From DATKKX01 sp035542775 (GTDB lineage: Bacteria; Planctomycetota; Phycisphaerae; UBA1845; UTPLA1): a DNA stretch of 34,513 bases. The position numbers and the translations under genes were made by a program. The DNA is taken from assembly GCA_035542775.1 (NCBI GenBank), contig DATKKX010000489.1, positions 1 to 34,513 on the forward strand, given 5' to 3'. Shown here piece after piece: positions 23,382 to 31,408 of the stretch. Position 1 is the first letter of the stretch. Each line of letters begins with the position of its first letter. Below the pieces are notes generated by a model that ran no database searches, was not told the origin of the DNA, and saw only the letters and a program-made list of their open reading frames with translations.

Positions 23382-25475
23382 ATGCCAACGCCAGGACGCA
23401 CGTCAGCCGCCATGCCAAGGAAACGATCTTTCGGTCGTGGAAGCGCGTCGCGGACGCATCCTTTTTCGATTCATGACATGCTGGCCATGGAACGGATCGC
23501 CGACCCGCAGGCGTCCCCCGATGGCAAGCTCATCGTCTTCGTGCTGACCACCATCGACCCGACCACATTCGACAAGCACTCGAACCTCTGGCTCGTCGAC
23601 GCGGATGGCCAGAAACTGCGCCGCCTCACCTCTCACCAGAAGAGCGACAGCAATCCCCGCTGGGCCCCGGACGGCAGGACGATCTGGTTCATCTCCACCC
23701 GCTCGGGCTCATCGCAGGTCTGGCGAATCTCCGTCGACGGTGGCGAAGCCGAGCAGTTCACCCAGGAGCCGCTCGACGCCGGCAACCTTGTGGTCTCACC
23801 GGATGGCCGCCGCATCGCCTACACCATGGAGGTCTTTCCCGATTGCCGCACGTCCGCGGACACCAGGAAACGCCTCGACGAGATCCAGGCCCGCAAATCC
23901 AGCGGCCGAGTTTACGATCACCTCTTCATCCGGCACTGGGATACATGGAAGGACGGCCGTCGCTCTCACCTGTTCGTCCGGATGGCTGAGGGCGGCAACG
24001 CCGTCGACGTCATGAAAGGCATGGACGCGGACGTGCCCTCCAAGCCCTTCGGCGGGCCGGAGGAGATCACCTTCACGCCGGACGGCAAATCACTGGTCTT
24101 CTCCCTCCGCAACGCCGGGCGAAAAGAGGCATGGTCCACGACCTTCAATCTCTACCTCGCTCCCGTGAGCGGCGCGACCAGACCCCGACGGATCACGACC
24201 AACCCCGCCTGGGACACGCACCCCGCCTTCTCCCCGGACGGAAGGACGCTGGCCTATCTGGCCACCACCCGCCCTGGCTACGAGTCAGACCGCTTCCGCA
24301 TCATTCTGAAGCCCTGGCCGAATGGCAAGGAGCGTGTGCTCACCGACAAATGGGATCGCTCGGCCGGCTCGATCGTCTGGGCATCCGACGGCCGCACCAT
24401 CTACACGACTGCCGCCAATGTCGGCCAGCGCTCACTGTTCGCCGCAAATGTCGCCTCTGGCCGCGTCCGCCCGATCGTGAAGCGAGGCAACGTTACTTCC
24501 CCTGTCATCGCCGGCAGCCGGATCGTTTTCAGCCTGGACCACTTGCGAAGCCCCGTCGAATTGCACTCCGTCAGGCCCGATGGTTCCGGCCTGCGAGCCC
24601 TCACGCGGATCAACGCCGGGAAGATCGCCGCCACGCGGATGGGCAAGACGGAGCAATTCTCCTTCGCCGGATGGAACGACGAGAAGGTCTGGGCCTACGC
24701 CCTCACCCCGGCTGACTTTGATCCCTCCAGGAGGTACCCCGTCGCCTTCCTCATCCACGGTGGCCCGCAAGGTTCCTTTGGCAACAACTTCCACTACCGC
24801 TGGAATGCCCAGGTGTACGCCGCAGCCGGCTACGCTGTCGTCATGGTGGACTTCCACGGCTCCACCGGCTACGGCCAGGCCTTCACCGACTCCATCCGCG
24901 ACGATTGGGGCGGCAAGCCGCTGGTCGATCTACAAAAGGGGCTCGCTGCAGCCCTCGAAAGATACCCCTGGATGGACGGCAGTCGTGTCGCGGCCCTCGG
25001 TGCCTCGTACGGCGGTTACATGATCAACTGGATAGCCGGCAACTGGCCCAATCGCTTCCGCTGCCTCGTCAACCACGACGGCAACCTCGACGAACGCATG
25101 GCCTACTTCGACACCGAGGAGCTCTGGTTCCCGGAGTGGGAGCATGGCGGCACCCCCTGGGCTAACCCCGCAGGCCATCAGCGCCACAATCCAATCGACC
25201 ACATCAAGAAATGGAAGACGCCGATGCTGGTCATCCACGGAGCCAATGATTTCCGCGTGGTCGACACCCAGGGCATCTCCACCTTCACCGCCCTCCAGCG
25301 CCGCGGCATCCCCAGCAAGCTCCTGTATTTCCCTGACGAATGCCACTGGGTGCTCAAGCCCGCTAACAGCGTCCTCTGGCATGAAACGGTCCTGGCCTGG
25401 CTGGACCAATGGACCAAGGGACGAGCACCCTCCCTCCGACCGTGTGCCCGTCGGCGCCCGCCTTCTCGCGGCTGA
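23382..25475 (+). CDS. S9-family prolyl oligopeptidase / acylaminoacyl peptidase
   Basis: The ATG follows AGGAG by six bases. The 697-residue product has an N-terminal beta-propeller made of PD40-type blades (ASPDGKLIVFV, WAPDGRTIWFIS, FSPDGRTLAYLA) to about residue 430, then an alpha/beta-hydrolase domain. The triad is visible: Ser542 in GASYGGYM, Asp623 in GANDFRV, His655 in DECHWV. This layout is that of dipeptidyl-peptidase-5-like members that trim short peptides. No signal peptide is evident, so a cytoplasmic role is likely. The C-terminal tail past GRAPS is Arg/Pro-rich and probably not part of the fold. Close behind the small coiled-coil gene. Confidence 0.88.
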   Translation: MPTPGRTSAAMPRKRSFGRGSASRTHPFSIHDMLAMERIADPQASPDGKLIVFVLTTIDPTTFDKHSNLWLVDADGQKLRRLTSHQKSDSNPRWAPDGRTIWFISTRSGSSQVWRISVDGGEAEQFTQEPLDAGNLVVSPDGRRIAYTMEVFPDCRTSADTRKRLDEIQARKSSGRVYDHLFIRHWDTWKDGRRSHLFVRMAEGGNAVDVMKGMDADVPSKPFGGPEEITFTPDGKSLVFSLRNAGRKEAWSTTFNLYLAPVSGATRPRRITTNPAWDTHPAFSPDGRTLAYLATTRPGYESDRFRIILKPWPNGKERVLTDKWDRSAGSIVWASDGRTIYTTAANVGQRSLFAANVASGRVRPIVKRGNVTSPVIAGSRIVFSLDHLRSPVELHSVRPDGSGLRALTRINAGKIAATRMGKTEQFSFAGWNDEKVWAYALTPADFDPSRRYPVAFLIHGGPQGSFGNNFHYRWNAQVYAAAGYAVVMVDFHGSTGYGQAFTDSIRDDWGGKPLVDLQKGLAAALERYPWMDGSRVAALGASYGGYMINWIAGNWPNRFRCLVNHDGNLDERMAYFDTEELWFPEWEHGGTPWANPAGHQRHNPIDHIKKWKTPMLVIHGANDFRVVDTQGISTFTALQRRGIPSKLLYFPDECHWVLKPANSVLWHETVLAWLDQWTKGRAPSLRPCARRRPPSRG

Positions 25476-25530
25476 TCACACGGCTTCTTCCATATGCGAA
25501 CACCTCCCGCGCGCGTCTCTGGGACAAATC

Positions 25531-25559
25531 CAGACACGCAGAATGGAAGGCCGTATAAT
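25531..25559 (+). promoter_or_regulatory. Sigma-70-like promoter of the sensor-kinase gene
   Basis: CAGACA (4/6) at 25531-25536 and a perfect TATAAT at 25554-25559 are 17 bases apart. A 5-bp inverted repeat TCTGG-N7-CCAGA (about 25518-25534) overlaps the -35 box and may be an operator. Confidence 0.55.
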
Positions 25560-25651
25560 CCGGAAGTGGTAAACGGTTCGGTCCTGCCTCGGCTTGGCGC
25601 CGGCCGATTGGCTCGGTGAGCTTGCCACTGGAGTGCCCCGGAGCTAACTGC

Positions 25652-27646
25652 ATGGATCCCCCGCTCGCGCCGCTCGTCACGACCATCAAGGAACGCTGCC
25701 GGCTGTGTTACACCTGCGTGCGCGAGTGCCCGGCCAAGGCCATCCGAATCGCCGGAGGCCAGGCCGACGTGCAGCCCGAGCGATGCATCGGCTGCGGCAA
25801 CTGCGTCCGGGTCTGTAGTCAGAAAGCCAAGCAGGTTCGCAGTGGCATCGAGGACGTTGAACGCCTGCTGCGATCCAGCACACCGGTCGCCGCGATCATC
25901 GCCCCCAGTTTTCCCGCCGAGTTCCCGGACCTGGACAGCGCCACCGTGGTGGGCATGCTTCGAGCTCTCGGCTTCGCTATGGTCAACGAAACGGCGCTCG
26001 GCGCCGATCTGATCGCCGCGGAATACGGCCGCCTCCTGGCGGAGACCGACGGCAAGCGTTTCGTCGCCACCACCTGTCCTGCCATCGTCGCCTACGTCGA
26101 ACGATACCATCCCGGTCTGGTCCCCTCGCTGGCGCCGATCGTGTCGCCCATGGTGGCCACGGCTCGCGCCCTCCGGCAGATACATGACCCCACCCTGAAG
26201 GTCGTCTTCATCGGGCCCTGCATCGCCAAGAAAGGGGAAGCCGGCAGCAGGAAAGTCGAGCACGAAATCGACGCCGTGCTCACGTTCATCGAGTTCCGCG
26301 AGATCTGCCATCGCCGCGCCGTCACGCCGGAATCCGTGAGCCCCAGCGATTTCGATCCACCGCACGGCGGCGCCGGGCTGCTGCTGCCCATCAGCCGGGG
26401 AATGCTTCAGGCCGCGGGCCTCCACGAGGACCTCCTGGCCGGCGACTTCGTCGCGGCCGACGGCCGCAGTGAGTTCATTGAGGCGATTCGCGAGTTCGAG
26501 GGCGGCGACCTCAACGCCCGCTTGCTGGACGTGCTGTGCTGCAATGGATGCATCATGGGACCGGGCATCAGCAGCAAGGCGCCGCTGTTCAACCGCCGGT
26601 CGCAGGTCAGCCGCTATGCCAAGCAACGGATGGCCGACCCGAAGCTGAAGCACCCCGATGGATACGCGTCGGTCCTGGCCGGGCTGAACCTCCGTCGCGG
26701 ATTCTCGCCGTACGATCAACGACTGACTATCCCCCCGGAGGACCACCTGGCGGAGATCATGGTCCGCCTGGGCAAGCTCAAGCCGGAGGACGAATTGAAC
26801 TGCGGAGCGTGCGGCTACGAAACCTGCCGCGAGCATGCCTCCGCGATCCACAAGGGGCTGGCCGAAGTCGAAATGTGCCTACCCTACACGATCGAGCAGC
26901 TCAGGCACGCCTGCAAGGATTTGGCCACGTCGAATGAGCAGCTCGCCAGCGCCCAGGGGGCGCTGGTCCAGTCCGCCAAGCTGGCCAGCATGGGCCAACT
27001 GGCTGCCGGAATCGCGCACGAGATCAACAACCCCCTGACCGGTGTCCTGACCTTCGCCCACCTGCTCCGACAAAGGCCCAACATGGAGGACCAGGACCGC
27101 CAGGATATTGGACTGATCATCAGCGAGACCACCCGCGTCTCCGAGATCGTCCGCAGCCTGCTGGACTTTGCCCGGGAGCGACCGGTCGCCAAGAAGCCGG
27201 TCAACGTCAACGATGTAGTCATCCGGACCATGCGGCTGCTCCGAAACCAGAAAGCGTTCGCCAAGATCACCATCGAAAAGCACCTGAAGGAGGAGCTGCC
27301 ACACGTGGCCGGCGACACGAACCAGATTCAGCAAGTGCTGCTCAACCTGTCGCTGAACGCCTGTGAAGCCATGCCGAACGGCGGCAGGCTGACCATCAGC
27401 ACGCTGGACGACGGTGGTCACGTCCTCATCAGGGTAGCGGATACCGGCCTCGGAATCGGAAGGGAGAATCTCAACAAGATCTTCGAGCCGTTCTTCAGCA
27501 CCAAGCCGATCGGGACCGGCACAGGCCTCGGCCTCAGCGTCAGCTACGGCATCATCCAGCAACACGGCGGTACGCTAACTGTGGAAACCAAAGAGGGCGA
27601 GGGAACAACGTTCACGATCGTCCTGCCGACGCTGCCCGGCGAATAG
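25652..27646 (+). CDS. Sensor histidine kinase fused to ferredoxin and [FeFe]-hydrogenase-like domains
   Basis: I start at the ATG at 25652 (GGAG nine bases upstream); an in-frame GTG lies 36 bases earlier. In order, the 664 residues hold: two 4Fe-4S motifs (C16-x2-C19-x2-C22-x3-C26 and C45-x2-C48-x2-C51-x3-C55); a hydrogenase large-subunit-like domain (about 78-325) that keeps all four H-cluster-type Cys, in TTCPA (C142), GPCIAKK (C190) and CCNGC (C296 and C300); a 4Fe-4S Fes domain (C384, C387, C392, C409); a helical linker; a HisKA domain with His456 in AHEINNP; and an ATPase domain with DTGLGIG and GTGLGLS. There are no transmembrane helices. It is probably a cytoplasmic redox or H2 sensor of the HsfB/HydS kind; no response regulator is adjacent. 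Confidence 0.88.
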   Translation: MDPPLAPLVTTIKERCRLCYTCVRECPAKAIRIAGGQADVQPERCIGCGNCVRVCSQKAKQVRSGIEDVERLLRSSTPVAAIIAPSFPAEFPDLDSATVVGMLRALGFAMVNETALGADLIAAEYGRLLAETDGKRFVATTCPAIVAYVERYHPGLVPSLAPIVSPMVATARALRQIHDPTLKVVFIGPCIAKKGEAGSRKVEHEIDAVLTFIEFREICHRRAVTPESVSPSDFDPPHGGAGLLLPISRGMLQAAGLHEDLLAGDFVAADGRSEFIEAIREFEGGDLNARLLDVLCCNGCIMGPGISSKAPLFNRRSQVSRYAKQRMADPKLKHPDGYASVLAGLNLRRGFSPYDQRLTIPPEDHLAEIMVRLGKLKPEDELNCGACGYETCREHASAIHKGLAEVEMCLPYTIEQLRHACKDLATSNEQLASAQGALVQSAKLASMGQLAAGIAHEINNPLTGVLTFAHLLRQRPNMEDQDRQDIGLIISETTRVSEIVRSLLDFARERPVAKKPVNVNDVVIRTMRLLRNQKAFAKITIEKHLKEELPHVAGDTNQIQQVLLNLSLNACEAMPNGGRLTISTLDDGGHVLIRVADTGLGIGRENLNKIFEPFFSTKPIGTGTGLGLSVSYGIIQQHGGTLTVETKEGEGTTFTIVLPTLPGE

Positions 27647-27663
27647 AATGGGCCCGCCGCCGT

Positions 27664-28242
27664 TCAATCATGCAGTTTGAGGCCGTCCGCGTCGCGCATG
27701 CCGCCGCACAGGCAGACGATGCCTTCGACAAACCCCCAAATCGCCGCCAAACCGCCGGTCACGATCGTCAAGGCAAGCTGCAGCAGGCCGATGCCGATGT
27801 AGCCCAGGTAGAACCGATGTGCCCCTAGCCCGCCCAGGATTATTCCCAGCACCCCCGCGACGACTTTGCTCTTCGGCCCGACCGCTTGCGGCACGGCGTA
27901 TGGCATGGCCACCGCCGGCCGCGGCCCGGGAAAAGGCGAACACGGAGGCGGGCAACACGCGGGCCCTCTCTGCTGCCCATGCCCGGGCACACGAGTGAGC
28001 GTCGGCGCATCCGCCGCCCGATGTTCGTCCCGTTCGATCACGACCGCCGGCTCCTCGCCCGAGAGCCGCCGCAGCGTCGCGGCCACGGCAGTGATCGAAT
28101 CAGCCCGAATTTCCCGGTCAGTACCGCGCTCGATCAGCCTCGTCGATCCGATCAGTCGACCTTCTTTGGTCCATTGGACCAGCGTGTCGATGTCCGCAGG
28201 ACCGTACCGGCCGCCGTCCGCGCCTATGACGAAATAATACAC
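27664..28242 (-). CDS. GYF_2 and TM2 domain membrane protein
   Basis: The GTG start follows AGGTG by five bases; no closer ATG fits. Residues 1-55 match a GYF_2 fold (MYYFVIGADGGRYGPADIDTL, the Y-G-P core). A Pro/Cys-rich linker includes CCPPPCSPFPGP. Residues about 122-180 form a TM2 domain: two hydrophobic segments around GGLGAHRFYLGYIGIGLLQL, followed by IWGFVEGIVCL. Such proteins are inner-membrane proteins with unknown function and are common in planctomycetes. It converges with the sensor kinase, 17 bases apart. 192 residues. Confidence 0.8.
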   Translation of the reverse strand: MYYFVIGADGGRYGPADIDTLVQWTKEGRLIGSTRLIERGTDREIRADSITAVAATLRRLSGEEPAVVIERDEHRAADAPTLTRVPGHGQQRGPACCPPPCSPFPGPRPAVAMPYAVPQAVGPKSKVVAGVLGIILGGLGAHRFYLGYIGIGLLQLALTIVTGGLAAIWGFVEGIVCLCGGMRDADGLKLHD

Positions 28243-28372
28243 CGTGTCACCTGATTATTGAACGCAGGCGTCCTGAACGAGTTGTCGCCTCGCTGGCCCC
28301 TGCGGCACATACCGGTTCTCATGGCACCGGCCGTGTCTGATCACGAGCAGCAGGCGCAACCGGGGCCCGGCG

Positions 28373-29989
28373 TCACCCCGGAGCTTCTTGGTCATTCCCT
28401 GCGGCCAGCGGCTTGTCGCTCGCCGGTGGGGCTGCCGGGGCACCCGTCACCTCTGGAATGGACTTGTTCGATCCGGCGCCGCTATTTTCGGGATTTGCCG
28501 GTTGCTCGGGATTCCCGGCGCCGCCGGGCAGGTTCCGCGAGGAGAGATCGACCACATCCTTGGCCACGGCGATGGGCACGCGGGCGGCCGGGCTGAATTG
28601 CTTTTCAGAGGCGACGATGCCGACTACGCAGCCCACCAGGTTCTCGACATTCACATTCAGCGTGGGCGGCACATCCACATAGGCGATGGTCATGCCGGAG
28701 TGCGGATCGACCAGCCGATACCGACGCTGCTGGGCCGCGAAGGCATAACTCCGTCGCAGCTCCCCCTCCAGATCGTACTTCTTCGCCGCCTTCTCGTACC
28801 GCTGGGCCATTATCTTCATCCGCTCTTCATTGAGCTGGGCGCGAAAGCTGGCCAGATCCGCGGCGGTCCCGGCGCTGTCCCCCCTGGCAGCCACCAGTGC
28901 CTGCCAGTCCTTCAATTGCTGAACGCGGATCTTCGCGACTTGAGCGGGGATGTTCTCCTCCTTCTGGTTCGCGACTTCCTCAAAACGCGCCAGCAGCGGA
29001 CCAAGATCCTGCTCTTTCACCGGGCGCCGAAGCTCGGCGTGCATCAGATTCTCAAGCTCGGTCAGCATGACCTCATAGCGCGGACGGTTCGACGGCGGAA
29101 GCTTGGCCGCCGCCCGGTCCTTCGTGCCCGGCGCCGCCCCGGCCGCGGCGGGACCTCGATCGGCGCCCGGTTTGCCCGGCGTTGTCGGCTTGGTTGCTTT
29201 CTGCGGCGACGGCTCCACGCCCGGCTCGACGTCGAGAGGCGGACCTACATCCTCCGGAGCCGGCCCGGCCGCTCCCGCTACGGTCCCATCGCCCGGCGGC
29301 GTTGTCGTCCCCGGCGTGCCCGCCGCGGGCGTCGGCGCCGTGCCGATCTCCGGCTTGGCGGTTGCGCCAGGCGAGGGCTCGGTCTTCGGCGCCGGTCCGG
29401 CGGTGGCCGCGTATTGCTCCATCAAACCCGTTCGCAACCGCGCCGCCACCGGCTCCACATAGGTCTTCGAGACGTAGAGGCTCGCGCCCTTGGGCGGCTG
29501 GATCTTGTAGAATCCTTCCGCCTCACCGATGATCTCGACCTTCGCGCCCTTGTCCAGCATCGTTTGCGTGGCGCTCTTGCGATCTTCCAGCTCGCTGCCT
29601 GCTCGGACATAAACCTTGTCCCCCTTCACCGTGCCGGTCTTCGCGTCCGCGGGCTGCCGTTCCACCATCGATTTGTCGATGTAGCTGAAGCTGCCCTTGG
29701 GCGGCGAGATCTGATACCAGCCGAACTTCTCGCTCAATACCAGCACGCGGTCCCCCGTGTTGAGCTTGGTGGTCGCGTACCAGTTCACGCCCGCTCCACT
29801 ACGGATGTAGACATTCGTGCCGGTAACCTCTCCTTCCCACGGGAACGAGGCGGGCGTCTCCACTGGCTGGGCCGGCGCGGCCTTCGGAGGGGCCGCCGGG
29901 CCCGCAGCGGCGGGCTGCGCGTACACAGAAACGCTGAGAAGTCCACAGATGGTCAGAGCAATCGCGGAAGTCATTATGGCGAATCGCAT
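28373..29989 (-). CDS. Secreted bacterial SH3-repeat protein
   Basis: The start at 29989 follows AAGGAGG by eight bases and opens a signal peptide (MRFAIMTSAIALTICGLLSV, cleaved near VYA-QP). The 538-residue product has two bacterial SH3 domains at about 35-95 and 100-165 (TNVYIRSGAGVNWYATTKL; DKVYVRAGSELEDRKSATQ). A long disordered Pro/Ala/Gly/Thr-rich linker spans about 175-290. A helical, charged section (about 300-420) follows, then a beta-rich end with VDPHSGMTIAYVDVPPTLN. Bacterial SH3 domains often bind peptidoglycan; that role here is inference. It is read from a minus-strand promoter near 30100. Confidence 0.78.
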   Translation of the reverse strand: MRFAIMTSAIALTICGLLSVSVYAQPAAAGPAAPPKAAPAQPVETPASFPWEGEVTGTNVYIRSGAGVNWYATTKLNTGDRVLVLSEKFGWYQISPPKGSFSYIDKSMVERQPADAKTGTVKGDKVYVRAGSELEDRKSATQTMLDKGAKVEIIGEAEGFYKIQPPKGASLYVSKTYVEPVAARLRTGLMEQYAATAGPAPKTEPSPGATAKPEIGTAPTPAAGTPGTTTPPGDGTVAGAAGPAPEDVGPPLDVEPGVEPSPQKATKPTTPGKPGADRGPAAAGAAPGTKDRAAAKLPPSNRPRYEVMLTELENLMHAELRRPVKEQDLGPLLARFEEVANQKEENIPAQVAKIRVQQLKDWQALVAARGDSAGTAADLASFRAQLNEERMKIMAQRYEKAAKKYDLEGELRRSYAFAAQQRRYRLVDPHSGMTIAYVDVPPTLNVNVENLVGCVVGIVASEKQFSPAARVPIAVAKDVVDLSSRNLPGGAGNPEQPANPENSGAGSNKSIPEVTGAPAAPPASDKPLAAGNDQEAPG

Positions 29990-30095
29990 CGGATTGCCTC
30001 CTTGTCCACGGTGTAGCCGACTCCTTCGCACGGATTCGCGACTGATCCCAGCCGCGGCGAACTCGGCGGCGACAGGACCTATTTTCAGGGGTTAG

Positions 30096-30124
30096 AGATT
30101 ATGCAACTGTCGGCACCTTGTCAA
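30096..30124 (-). promoter_or_regulatory. Promoter of the SH3-repeat gene
   Basis: On the minus strand a perfect TTGACA (30119-30124) precedes CATAAT (30098-30103, 5/6) by 15 bases, or TAATCT by 17. It lies about 107 bases upstream of the start codon. Confidence 0.5.
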
Positions 30125-30255
30125 CCAATCGGCCCGCTTCCCGGTATTCCACGTCGCTCTCGCTTCTCACGCCCAGCGAACTCTCGCCGGAACTAGCGTA
30201 GAACCCTGGTCTTGGGATACTCTGCCCCGTGTTCAGCGACAATAGGAGCCCGTTG

Positions 30256-30963
30256 ATGCTGGCGTATGTCATCCGCCATGCCGAGTCTGTTGCCAACACC
30301 CGGGCCGATCCAGGGCTGAACACAGCCCTCTCGCCGCTGGGCAACCGGCAGGCGAAAGCCCTCGCCCGTCGGTTCGCGCGACCGGAAATCACCGCCATCT
30401 ACAGCAGCCCCTTCCTCCGGGCGATCCAGACCGCCCTGCCCATCGCCCGTCAGTTGCACCTGCCCATCCGCATTCGCCCGGAATTGTGCGAGTTCCAAGG
30501 GCTGCTGCCAGGCACGCACCTCGACCTCGGGCTCGACGATATCGCCACGATCACTCAACGTCATCCGGAAGCGATCTCGTGCCCAGACCTTTCCGGGCCT
30601 TTCGCCGGGCCGTTCTCGTGGCCGCCGCCCGATGAAACCCTCTCCGACATGATCGCCCGAGTCCGATCATTCGCGAACTCACTGAAGGCCCGCTGGCTGT
30701 CCCCCGACGACGTAATCATCGCGGTCGGCCACGGCAGCCCCAGTGCCCGCCTGATCGAGGCCTGGCTCACCGACCAGCCCGGCCCGTCGTTCCGCTTCGC
30801 CATCGACAACGCCGCCGTCGCCGCCCTGCGCTACCTCAACGGCGTCAGCAGCCTCGTCTGCCTCAACGAAATCTCGCACCTACGGGATCTGCCGCCCTCG
30901 GAAAGGTCCAACTACCGACCGGACGGTTCGATAAAACCGGCATCCCAGACCGGCTGTTGGTAA
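30256..30963 (+). CDS. Histidine phosphatase family protein (phosphoglycerate-mutase-like)
   Basis: The ATG at 30256 follows AGGAG by seven bases; an in-frame GTG 27 bases earlier is less likely. The 235-residue product begins MLAYVIRHAESVAN, with the catalytic RHAE motif (His8), then SPLGNRQAKALARRF and SSPFLRAIQTA, and the second His in VGHGSPSARLIEAW. Enzymes of this clan remove phosphate from small molecules or proteins through phosphohistidine; the substrate is not predictable here. The C-terminal 40 residues past RYLNGVSS are less family-like. A partial second copy lies at 33844-34035. Confidence 0.85.
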   Translation: MLAYVIRHAESVANTRADPGLNTALSPLGNRQAKALARRFARPEITAIYSSPFLRAIQTALPIARQLHLPIRIRPELCEFQGLLPGTHLDLGLDDIATITQRHPEAISCPDLSGPFAGPFSWPPPDETLSDMIARVRSFANSLKARWLSPDDVIIAVGHGSPSARLIEAWLTDQPGPSFRFAIDNAAVAALRYLNGVSSLVCLNEISHLRDLPPSERSNYRPDGSIKPASQTGCW

Positions 30964-31408
30964 GGAACCCGCTGCACGGCGGGGGGAGCCCACGCCATAA
31001 GCACGCAGATGGGCACAGATTTGTGACAAGCCGGCGGACCCTACGAAGACGCGCGGAAGTCGTGGCTCGCTGCGGACAACTAACGCGTCCCGCCTTCGGT
31101 TCGAGCTTCACCCCTGGCACCAAAAGCGACGGCTTTTCCACAACTGTCAGCATCGCTCCCCCCCGCAAGGATGGGCTGACAGGCCCTCCTCGCCCCAAAA
31201 CGCCGGAAAAAACCGAAAAGATACAGCCGCAACGGCGGCGCGTAGTATGATGACCGTGCACGGCCCGGCAACGTAGCCGCGCAGAGTATCTGGCAAATCG
31301 CGGATCACGGACCATCAGGTCTTTGCCACGAGGGATCAGCGCCATGCCCCGCAGGCCTTTCGGCAGTCTTGGAGCAGCGGCGCTTCACCCCAAAAAGGAG
31401 GTGTCGAG
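30964..31408. other. Intergenic region, 445 bases
   Basis: No protein-like frame. It holds the second copy of the 18-base repeat (31202-31219) and a lone -10-like TATGAT at 31246-31251 without a matching -35. The start of the next gene has a very strong ribosome site at 31395-31402. Confidence 0.45.
31202..31219. repeat. 18-base direct repeat, copy 2
   Basis: Identical to 9298-9315 and in the same orientation. Here it lies in a long intergenic region about 190 bases upstream of the spermidine-synthase-like gene. Confidence 0.6.

Noticed and set aside
21698..23413. Minus-strand open frame of 571 codons
   Set aside because: Antisense to the CoA-ligase gene, whose motifs are all in place; no recognisable domain.
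25178..26851. Minus-strand open frame of 557 codons
   Set aside because: Antisense to the peptidase end and the hydrogenase-like kinase; composition not protein-like.
28388..30016. Plus-strand open frame of 542 codons
   Set aside because: It is the complement of the SH3-repeat gene, and its translation is Arg-rich without domains. The minus-strand gene has a signal peptide, ribosome site and promoter.
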